From positions 1,563,697 to 1,627,696 of the forward strand of contig SJOL01003040.1 of NCBI GenBank assembly GCA_004794785.1: a stretch of DNA of 64,000 nucleotides, given 5' to 3'. This DNA is from Opisthorchis felineus. Lineage: Eukaryota > Platyhelminthes > Trematoda > Opisthorchiida > Opisthorchiidae. The notes under the pieces are model-generated. The model saw only the letters and a list, made by a program, of their open reading frames with translations. It was not told where the DNA came from and did no database searches. Position numbers and translations under genes: made by a program. Below, piece after piece: positions 35,061 through 44,465 of this stretch; the stretch's first letter is position 1, and every line of letters begins with the position of its first letter.

Positions 35061-36898
35061 AAGCCTCCCTCACACTGCAGTATCTGCCCTGCTCATGGCA
35101 ACGAGGGCGAGGCCTTTATGTGGCAGTGGACGGACGTTCTAAGGCTTCACAGCTCTACGGTCATTAGATTACAACCGGGTAGTTTGTTGGTTTTTTCAAA
35201 GATCTAGTATACCGTGTTTGAAGAAAGTGCTCTTGGGTAAGATATTACGTCTGGCAAATGAACGAGATCAGACAAAACCGGTTGTTTGGCTTTTTTAATA
35301 TCGCTGACGGTACTATTTCCATATTAAATCCGGTCTGATAGTCTTCTCAGGAGTAGTATACTGCTTAATGTGCAGACATGCTGTAGCCTTTCTCTACGGA
35401 ATAACAATCATAATAAGAAACCGAATTGAGAATACAAGCCCTATCGTTTGAAAAAAGCCATGGATTTGAGTTTCTAACCGATCAAATTAATGTGATGCGT
35501 CTAAATTTCTGGCTAGGTCATATCGCAAAACGACGGGAATCAGCTGTGGGGGGATAGTCTCACAAACCAATTTGGAAATTACGATTAACAATAAATAGAT
35601 TTTTAACAAATTGGTGTGCAGCTGAGAACACAGCAAGTGCTACAGTCCGTCCAGTTTGACTCCGGCACTGAATGGCTGGAGTACATATGGTGTTTCGTGC
35701 AACAGAAGCATAGGTTAATTTAACATAAGAAATGGCTGCATCGATAACCAGAAATAAAATCTTTTTGTATTCGGGTTGTACTGATATTCATTTCATGTAA
35801 TCACCTCCAAAGGGTTTTCTACTCACTCTTATCATTGAGCTTGTGTTGTGCTGAAAACCAAACTACTCAGAATGAACGTTTAAACACTGCTATTATTTCG
35901 CCTCCACAACAAACAGAACAGATACATGGTACTGCACGCGAGAAAGGCAGTTATTTTCTTTCAAATAATTCGCAACCAGACACCCGGCCTTTATTAGATA
36001 AACTGTCAAAAAATTCTAATCCAATTAGCATAATAAATTTCCACTGGTTTACAGTTGTCGCCGTAATCAGAAATTTGTCCTCAGCATTAACCTATGGGTT
36101 CGTCTGATAAAGCTGTAGTCTCATCCTCAAAGCCACGTGAATTTAACGGGTATGGTTTACGGAGACGAAATAACAGCCGTTAGTTCTGGATCCAGTTTGC
36201 CGGATTTTCGGTGGCTTTCTCCTGCAAGATGATCTGCGATCAGGATTTTTCGCTTTCGTTGCAACATACGCTTTCCCGAATGCGGGGTTACAAACCTCGG
36301 ACGTACTGATGAGCAGTTGCATCGTTCCATCAAGTACGAACCTGCACCACTGAACCGGTCGAGGGACCATGCTTCGGCCTGGGTTTTTGCTCAGTCCATC
36401 AAAAGCACGACAAATCCATCAAGAAAGTTTCCTTATCTCCACTCGGTAAAAAGCGATTAGGTAAACAAGCCATTGGTTTTATGGAACTGAAAAGCACATG
36501 AACCCGGAGCCTCATTTAATGAATGCGCAGAAAATAGTTAGAACGCCCTTTCTCGTGTTTTGACACATTGTGAGTTTCCTGGATTGGCTTGAAGGCTTTA
36601 TTATCCTTATGAAGTTATAAAAGGGGCTTATAAGTTGCGCACTCTGCATGGAAGGAGCGTGCATATATAGTCGACAGTGGACATTTAATAACTGGCTACT
36701 GTTGGTACTTTGGCTCTGAAGGGTCACTGTCCCTACAACCATTTCCTGTCTCAGAGGGCTGGGTATGAAAATGAATATAATTCGTAACGGACAAGTCGCT
36801 CAGTCCGCTAGACAGCGTGCTCGAGGAAATAAGATGAATATCCAGGCGTGTGTGTGATAATAATACAGTTCATATATCAGAAAAACAGGTAAACCCAC
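35061..36898. other. Candidate intron, nothing recognised
   Basis: A plus-strand frame at 35835-36107 follows an ACTACTCAG acceptor-like site but lacks a donor and known motifs. Otherwise empty. Confidence 0.35.
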
Positions 36899-37085
36899 CT
36901 ATCGTTCGGCATCGCCTGAGAAGTCATCGCAAGAGCAGTCGCAGCGGACAAGCTTGGTCGTTTGGATTGAATCACTAAAATGTAAATCGTTAGAAGAGCC
37001 AAGAGAGTGTAAATAAGCCAAAAGGATTTTTGTGTGCGACAGAATATATAGGGAAGCTGATCCAAACCTTCGAGCATGGATGAAC
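36899..37085 (-). CDS. Gene B candidate exon with transmembrane helix
   Basis: Minus-strand acceptor ACGTTTTTCAG precedes 37085 and donor AG|GTGGGT follows 36899. In phase 1 to 2 it reads SSMLEGLDQLPYIFCRTQKS, then a clear hydrophobic helix FWLIYTLLALLTIYILVIQS (about residues 21-40 of the exon), then KRPSL. This would make gene B's product a membrane protein with the disordered part after the helix. An alternative frame is open but would end in a stop at the donor. No direct partner exon upstream was found with a matching phase. Confidence 0.52.
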
Positions 37086-37882
37086 CTGAAAAACGTTTCG
37101 TTACACAGGTTACTTTAGCACTACATTCAGAAAAGTTTACTAAGTTTTTTCGGAAGAAAACCTAACAGAAACGTTCTCTTTGCATGGTTTTTAACTTGGT
37201 ATGAGTTGTGAGGGTAAAGCAAGTGCGGATATGAGCGGGCACTGGTTGGCCTTGCCACGATGTACCTCTGGTTAGATCATCCTATTTGCTACACAACATT
37301 CACAAAACACATCAGTTTCAAATTCGACATTTACGTCAGTTGGACCGTTTATTCATTCGCTACCTGGGTGGCACACGGTTAAGAAGAGCGTTTGACAAGA
37401 TATCATCCTGCAAAAACTACACCTTTTATTATTTACAGCCAGTTAGTGGATGCTTTGCATGAGCTGTCCTCTTAGTGAGTTTTACAGTCCCTAACAGAGA
37501 CTGGAGCTGCTGCAGTTTAACTTACAAGAGTCCATCACGAAGAGACTGGTATAGTGATGTGATGGTTTATTTGCCTCTGCGACCCATTGAGCTATATCGG
37601 GGGGGGGGACAAATGCGACACTCACAGAGTCTCTCATACCAGGTTGGTCAGTGATTAGAGTTCTGAACAATACAGTCTCCTCAACCTCCAGATTAGAATA
37701 TGGGTGGCAACTTGTCCTACAAAAATGGTAGTGCAACTGCATTTTTCGCAAAACACCGTTGCCCGGGCGGTCAGGTTTTTGGGCCAAAGGCTTTCGTCGA
37801 GCAATCCAATCGTCCTTTTCTCTAGGTCCAGGTGCAATAGAAGTATCACAGCTCTTACTAGGTCCTCACCTATTCCCTAGTT
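37086..37882. other. Unassigned spacer with a G9 run
   Basis: Contains a run of nine G near 37600. Short frames only. Confidence 0.4.
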
Positions 37883-37991
37883 GTTAATTAACAATGGGCT
37901 AAAAGCTCAGACGTAGTTTTTGGTTGCTGGTGAAATGACTGCTTAGGTAGATAGCCTAAGTATTGCTGAGACCCAAGAGGGTGGTCGTGTT
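37883..37991 (+). pseudogene. LINE endonuclease fragment abutting copy 2
   Basis: Nearly the same sequence as 39145-39252 inside copy 2 (gttgttaatt..., gggctaaaagctcagacgt), so it is a third, more diverged piece of the same LINE endonuclease. It ends exactly where copy 2 of the inverted duplication begins. Confidence 0.8.
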
Positions 37992-39145
37992 TCTGAGTTT
38001 CCTTCATAAAAAGGAATCGTCCTTGCATCTTTGAGATCTTGTGGAATATCTACCATCTTTCAAAGTGTGCACCTCGAGGAGGCGGAGCAAGTCCAGCTTG
38101 AGTTACTCTACGAACAAGCCGTCCTGCCCTGTTGGCCATCCCCATTTTTACATCTGCAGTTCCACTACTGTGAGTAAATCAGCCAAATACTTCACCGTAC
38201 ATTGAGGCGCTTGAGTCATAGCTCCAATCAACATCTGCTTGCCTATTGAGTAGGATTGAAACTTCACTCTTCCGGGATTACAGAATCTCTTTACCCCAGT
38301 TCGGGTGTCTTCTGTGAGATGGAATTATTGTGATTATGGTCCATATATTTTATTCCAATCTATCAGAGCTTCTGCGTGGTGCGATAACCGAACATTTGAT
38401 CAACATAAACTGGGATGTAATCATGTTCCAGATGTAATTATCAAGGTAAAACTCCATGGTAGAAACAGAGAAAATCAGATGCCTGTCGCTGGTAGAAATA
38501 CATTGAACAGACCCACCCATATTGATCTGGGAATTGAATTAACAGGACAAACACACCACGCTTGTTTAGTTGTTCTTTAGGGATTCAGTCAATATTGCAA
38601 GAGAGCACGGACCTGCTAAGTTGGAATATTACAAATAATGACAAGTCATGTACATCCGTTGAAGTGGGTGATTGAATAGGCTCAGTGGTAGCAATATTCC
38701 CGATTATTACGTTTTTGGAAGGTTATTTGACCGTTTCGCACCCTTATTATGTACTGTATGTAAGCGCTGTGTGTTAACGTGAGAAAAAACACTACAAGAT
38801 GCATGTAGGCTAGTCAAGTAGTCAGGCTGTGGGATTTTCGTGCCTCGCTAAGAAGCATCCACATTATTTTCCTTACAAATGTCTGCCAATCCTGCGGTAC
38901 ATGGTACATAAACGACCCCCCTGGGGTGAATGCTGCCACTTCCTTTCCGGATTGCTTGTCGTTGACTGGACACATGTTGAGTTACGTACACAAAGGTCGT
39001 CCGGTTACACCTACTGATGGTGCCTAATTCGATATGGTGCTCATGTGTGTTTATCTCATTGCTGGTTGAAGGAGTAGGCTCCCTGTTTCTGGGCTTTTTC
39101 CCCAGGGAAAGAGGTCTCTTCAACAAGTCCCCACCTTTTCCATAG

Positions 39146-39388
39146 TTGTTAATTTACTACGGGCTAAAAGCTCAGACGTCGTTTTTGGTTGCTGGTGAAA
39201 TGACTGCTCAGGTAGATAGTCTAAGTATTGCTGAGACCCAAGCGGGTGGTCGTGTTGGGTTGGATCCGAGACTCATGGACAACGGAGAACGTCTTCTGCA
39301 GATGTGTGCTCATCACAGCCTGCTCAATTGCAGTACCAAATTCGGGAACAGCGGAAATATTTTGAGCACGTGCTCACCAACGAGCTAG
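39146..39388 (+). pseudogene. LINE endonuclease fragment (copy 2)
   Basis: Same protein as the copy 1 fragment at 16162-16404, with the FLVAGEMTAQVDSLS motif. Inactive for the same reason. Confidence 0.8.
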
Positions 39389-39498
39389 CCCCGGATCCAA
39401 ATAGACCACATCCCCGTTACCCGTGACGAGGGTCGATCACTGCCTGCTTCTCCTTCTGGAACACCTGTGTAGACTACGATATCTGCTGTTGCTTTCCA

Positions 39499-40036
39499 TT
39501 GCACCTTCCAGGTCTACGCAAAACGCGCACACCTCGCTTAGCCATTGAGAAGATAGTGGATCCAAAAATCAGCATTAGCTCTGACGGAAGTGTGTCTGAT
39601 AAAGTTAGTGCACAAATCTCAAAGACCCGAATCACGTCTGCTTATTTGCGTCAATTGTGGCGTCAAAAAGGCATATCACTGGGTCTCGTGTACCGGCACT
39701 ACACAAAGGGCTGTATTGTCGTATGGTTGCGAGACATGGAGTCTGTGGACAAATGATGTGAAGCGTCTTCAGGTCTTTGATCACCGACTTCTCAGAAGCG
39801 TTACTGGTGTCGGATGGCGTGAACGAATTCGTAACGAGGTAATTAGAAAACGCGTAATTAGTGATGCGGTGGGCATTTCAGTCACGGAAAACATTCAGCA
39901 CCAACAAGTGCGGCTTCTCGGTCATGTGATATGCATGCCGAAACACTGTCTGCCGAGACGAGTGTTGTTCCCCGTGCCTCCTTCAGAATTGCGCAGACCA
40001 CCAGGTGAACGACATATGACTTCCAGAATGGTATAA
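39499..40036 (+). pseudogene. RTE-type LINE C-terminal remnant (copy 2)
   Basis: Same two overlapping frames as 15514-16051. The frameshift between them is shared, so it predates the duplication. Two substitutions distinguish the copies: Ser to Cys before IVVWLRDME, and His to Arg in PESRLLICV. Confidence 0.85.
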
Positions 40037-40223
40037 AAGTATTTCGAAGAGTTTAGGTGTTGCCGGTGCTGTCCGCCTTCCAGGATGCAGTTCACACGAC
40101 ACCCGTGCGCTCCGCCGGAGATATTGCAAGAAATGGCGGCTGATCGATGTCAGTGGCGTTCATGCTATCAGTTTCTTTCCAGATTGTCTGATTATGCGTC
40201 TTTAGGCCTAGGCACCTCAGAAT

Positions 40224-41497
40224 GGTTGCGCAAAGCCAGCACCAGGTCCCCTGTTTCATGCCATCCTTTCTCTTCTTTTTACTCTACTGCTTTAAATATG
40301 ATGAGATAAGTTTTTTGGTTGTACGACAGTGAAAAATCAGTGCCAACAGTGGTGTTGCTGTCTCTGATGATGATGACGGTTTCATCGGAAGATTATCTTA
40401 ACTTTGCGGAGAGGATCATGTTGGTGAAATATGTTGAGCTCCGATAAGTGATCGGGAGAACGAGGACATGGTCAAGTGCGCCGCCTAGTTATGAGTGCAC
40501 CCGGCTTGATCCAACAGATGACACTAAGCCAGCTGCTGATGCGGTGATCAGTCAGCGGCCGATAAACAGTTCCCGCAATGTTAGGATTATTCTGGTGACG
40601 TAAAGGATTCAGGAGGTACGAGCTCTGCATCAGTCGATTTCTTGGCAGGAGTAGCCTTTCACGGAAAGCAGCAGTCGACGGATTATAATGATTCGGTCAT
40701 GGACTTTGGGAGGCTCCTCTGAGATCAGAAATTTCTGCGCAACGTTTCGGGTGGTAAGAACTGAACCTGAATGAAACAAAGGAAATCTCCTAAAATTGCT
40801 GAATGAACTTTATGGAATGTAAGTTCTACTCCCACTATCATAGTGAGAACCCAGAGTTACAGCGCTTCACCTCTATTAGGATCTGGAAAAAAAAATTCTG
40901 GCGTATTTTAGGAGTGGTCGTATTCTGGAGAAAATTATAGCCTATCTTTGCGGCAAGCGTGCACTTCTGAACTACCGTATTGAATAGGGAGCCACCACAA
41001 GGAATTCCGTTAGGTAGATTTTCGGACCTCTATAGGAATGTGCAACTCCCTTTCGTGTGCATCACTACGGTGAGCGGTCTGTTTTTTTGACCATTCTCCC
41101 TTTTCTTCGCGTACCGAACGGATCGAGTAGGCTCGTGCTTTGAGTGCGTCCTTAACCACGGTAATACGGCCAAGGTCAGCGAGAATGCTGGTTTTTCGTG
41201 AAATCCTCTGCCAACTATCCTCACAGCAAAGTAATGCGTTTGTGGTGGAGTTTGCTGACTGACATCAATACCTCAACATATCGTTTATACCACTGAGCTA
41301 TAAAAAACAACGCTGTGGTTTGAAAATGAATACAGCAGGTTCCGGAGGTAAAATGTGACATGTCAAGAAAAAAACTACGGGCCAACCTGAATAAAACTGG
41401 ACAACCAATGATCGAACTTCTTAGAGAAAGTTGCGGCAAAACGGGCTGGTGGCGTATCCGCAAAAGGATACACCGACGATTTAAAGTAGCGAAAAAT
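40224..41497. other. LINE tail then unassigned spacer
   Basis: 40224-40400 continues the LINE C-terminus and 3' tail, ending with a TGA trinucleotide run near 40365. The remainder shows no supported gene. Confidence 0.4.
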
Positions 41498-41611
41498 TCA
41501 GATAGAACGCCTAAAGCCAACAGATGGCTTGGTCCCAAACCGATTCGCTAAAATGTCTGAGCAAATCAAATCCACAACATATCGCAGTGTATCTGTATTC
41601 AAAGACCTTAC

Positions 41612-42111
41612 AATCTGAGCAGCAACCGAATGTGATTTACTTTTAGCCTTTGCTTTTTTCTCATTTGCCGGATGTGAAATGGTAGATTTAACTCTGCAAG
41701 CCCCCTCAAAACGCTTCTGTTCTCGGCTCAGTCGCTCAGCCCGAGAAGATATGAAGAAACGGCGCTTCTTCAAAGAGGAGACGGGATGCACGAATGGGGA
41801 ATCACGAACGGCCGAGCGCTTAGGGGTTTTTGAGCCACAAATTCGTGCAGGTGAAGCTGTGGTAAGTAGACGTGATACTGGCGTCGACTCTGTAGACTCC
41901 ACGTATGCTGACTGATTGGGTTTTTCCAAGTCTGCGTTACCTGAAGGTCTTTTGAATGTTGAGCGTAAAATGCGTTTCTGGCTGGCAGAGGTAGGTGTAG
42001 GTGGAGAAAAGTGCAGTGGACAATAGTCCGGGTCTGACTTATCTGAAGGCGAAGCAGGGAGTTGACAGTCCTTCGACAGTGCCTTTTCACCTGAAGCTTC
42101 CTCAGTTAAGG
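41612..42111 (-). CDS. Gene A candidate exon, basic Ser/Pro-rich
   Basis: Minus-strand acceptor TGTATCCGTTCTTAG precedes 42111. The 500-nt exon is open: LTEEASGEKALSKD, then PLHFSPPTPTSASQKRILR, KTPKRSAVRDSP and KKRRFFISSRAERLSREQ, ending KSHSVAAQI before the strong donor GTAAGG at 41611. KKRR and KKAKAKSK are basic clusters of the nuclear-localisation kind, which is inference. If the donor is not used, the frame runs on to a stop at 41498 and this is the terminal exon. Enters in phase 1, matching 47350. Confidence 0.62.
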
Positions 42112-42681
42112 CTAAGAACGGATACAAAAGGTGGTGTGGTCTATATATTGTAAGTTGAAGTTGTCTGACACTAAATCCAGATTTCCATGATAAAGCAGAT
42201 AATGACAAATTGATACCGATCTATACAAATCAAAATGCGAAAACTTTCAGCACTTCATAGGGGAGAAAGATTATCACGAATGTAATTTAAGCCAAATAAC
42301 TGCAAAACCTAATGTTAAACGATCCGTATTTCGATAAAAACCTAGTAGTTTCACCAGGGTTGATTTACTTCTTACAGTGAGAATCATATGTAAGAAAGAC
42401 ACTCAAAATTGAGTGATGTTATTCCATCCATTCTTAATGTTTCCCCTAGGGCAGGTTACCGCCACCGATTTTTCACTTGAGAACTGAGGTATCACAAAAA
42501 AGGATCATGTGAGAGACAAGTTTATTGATCCTGTTTTTGCACGTCGATATCCGATCCAGAAGTCCACACTTTTAAAGGTTATACTAGCAAATTAATTTTT
42601 GAAAATACCTCGATCTTAGGATTTGTTGAAACAGTGTAGTGAGTCAGCAGATTACATGCATTTCTGTATTTTGACTTTTGA
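42112..42681. other. Candidate intron, nothing recognised
   Basis: No exon or repeat family recognised. Confidence 0.4.
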
Positions 42682-44060
42682 CTATGTACTTTTAAAGTGC
42701 GCCTCAATACGCTTGAAAAGAGCCCGGATGCAGCTTTTTTTGTGACAGTTCACGTGGTTGCGATGGTAGCTGAGAATTTGATCTGTATAAGCCACCTCCC
42801 TGTAGATTTCTGTCTTTAGGTACCCGTTCGACAATCTCATGATGAGGACGTCTAACAATACCAGTTCTCTATCGGCTTCTTTTTCTATTATGAACTGGAT
42901 ATCGTCAGAAACGTTGTTTACTAGTTGAATGTAGTCCACGGTTTATGTCCGGAAGTACAATCTATTCCAGCTTATGCAGTGCGATTTCTGCAATGAATCC
43001 AGAAATCGGAAATCCCGCCAGTGGTCCTCGTAGTTGTTCATGGTACCCTCCATAGAATTCAAAATATATGGCCAGGAATAAGCCCAGTAATCCGCAGAGG
43101 TCTTCTTTTTCTAGGGGTCCATCTGGCACGCCATGTCTGTCAGGAAGTTCGGCGACAGTTGTCTTGGCGAGGTCCAGGTTTACCGCTATGGACAGTGAGC
43201 TTACAACAAACGAAACCATTATTTCATCCTCTTCAATGTTTATATTCCTCAGTTCTTGTGAGAATAATCTTGCATTGTTGACAGAGTATTGCAACCTAAT
43301 GATGAGATATTTCAAACTCGTCCACAGTTCTTCTGACACATTTTACGTTGGAGTCCCCGTAAGTTGTACGATTAGTGTTAGCCATTTATGCACTTTCGGC
43401 AGTCCGTAGAAGTGCGAGATGACCGAGTACTGAGCTGTAATTTCCCAGTACTGTCTCTAGTGATTTTTCGAGGCTCTTGGAACATCTTCAGGTTTTTATT
43501 GATTTTGTTCGCAGGTTACTTGCTTTGATCACCCTTGATACAACAAAGTAGTTTCGTTCAGTAGGGCTTTCTCTTTACTAATGTGGTCCGGCTTGTTTAT
43601 GATGGCCATAAGGCATCCCTTGTCAGCTGGTAAAATGATTCTCTCGTCTTTCTTTAGCTTGTGCATTGCTTCTTTGCTTGACAGAACGCTGAGTGCTTTG
43701 TTGCGTTTGATGACTGGAACTATGGTTTGGCGGAGATGCTTCTGAGTTGAACGTACCCACTGCTGTTTCTAGACTAGCTAGGTATTCCAGGTTCGTAGTA
43801 CCTTTGAAGCTGAGATTGAGTCTTTTGATTAGAACGTTCTGTTCTGCATTCGTGAGCTGTCTGCTGGAGGGGTTCTTTATCCCAGCATAGCGGCCACCTA
43901 ACTATCAATGACGCTCTTGTAGGAAATTGTGACCGCAAGTGACAAAGCAGACGATTTGCGCGGGTCGCACATTAGTTGTCTGCTAACCCGTCTCCCATCT
44001 GCACTGAAGTGACGCGGATATCTGGCCAGAAGGCTCTTGTGGGACTCAGGGGTCAGAATA
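42682..44060 (-). pseudogene. Second Penelope-like element RT, internally deleted
   Basis: Minus-strand landmarks in order: KKDERIILPADKGCLMAII and NKPDHISKEKALLNET (about 43660-43550), EEDEIMVSFVVSSLSIAVNL (43230-43170), CGLLGLFLAIYFEFYGGYHE (43100-43040), then SGFIAEIALHKLE to a stop at 42962. It resumes in another frame with VSDDIQFIIEKEADRELVLL and QILSYHRNHVNCHKKSC to 42682. The motif C segment with the catalytic YVDD, expected between the last two blocks, is missing. No GIY-YIG part is visible. Its sequence is clearly different from the PLE at 1347-2575, so it is another PLE lineage. Confidence 0.87.
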
Positions 44061-44189
44061 TGAAGCCCAGGATTGTCATATAGAAAAGTTCATATTATTC
44101 ACTGCATGGACTTATTGTTCGAAACTCAGATAACACTAAAAACAAAATTGACTTCGAGGATTCAAGTTTATTTGTCGAACGACATGAAG
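44061..44189. other. Unassigned
   Basis: Short spacer between the PLE and the hammerhead repeat. Confidence 0.3.
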
Positions 44190-44465
44190 CTGTTAGCGAA
44201 ATACACTCATTTGCAAACCATTTGCTCACTCATTTGCGGAATCTCCCGTTCAGCTGGGCTCCAGGTGAGTTTCCCGCAAATCCAAATTTATTTGCAAATG
44301 AGTGTATTTCGCTAAGTTCGTGCAATTTGGGTTCAAGTAGAACATAAGGTTGACGGAAACTCGGGGACTGCGCCTACCTGATGAGCCCCAAGAAGGGCGA
44401 AACCGGTCGTGGGCTGTCGAAGAATTTTCAGCAACCTTATAAGTAGTGCATTACGTCTAGAAGTG
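44190..44465 (+). repeat. Hammerhead repeat with inverted stub at its 5' side
   Basis: 44192-44216 is an exact reverse complement of 44291-44315 (tttgcaaatgagtgtatttcg and flanks), so a short minus-strand stub of the unit sits head-to-head with this plus-strand unit. The unit then runs through cagctgggctccaggtgag, the ttcaagtagaacataagg lead and the ribozyme to agtagtgcattacgtc. Confidence 0.88.
44343..44440 (+). ncRNA. Type I hammerhead ribozyme, fully intact
   Basis: All core elements are consensus: CTGATGA (44378-44384); helix II GCCC/GGGC with a CAAGAA loop (44385-44398); GAAA (44399-44402); CCGGTC (44403-44408) with cleavage expected after C44408. Helix I is long. Inner stem GCCTAC (44372-44377) pairs GTGGGC (44409-44414). 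Then comes an internal loop, GGAAA (44356-44360) with TTTTC (44425-44429), and CATAAGGTTG (44343-44352) with CAACCTTAT at 44432-44440. Helix III is the palindrome ACCGGT without a loop. Known function of the class is self-cleavage of the transcript into unit-length RNA. Confidence 0.93.

Larger units (their letters stand above)
37994..40223 (+). repeat. Inverted duplication, copy 2 (2,230 bp)
   Basis: Reverse-complement partner of 15327-17556, related by x to 55550 minus x. The inner edges are 20,437 bp apart. At 40223 the identity stops within the LINE C-terminus: copy 2 continues EWLRKASTRSP where copy 1 reads EYLWW. At 37994 copy 2 breaks off in the middle of the LINE RT fragment that copy 1 continues. 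Confidence 0.93.
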
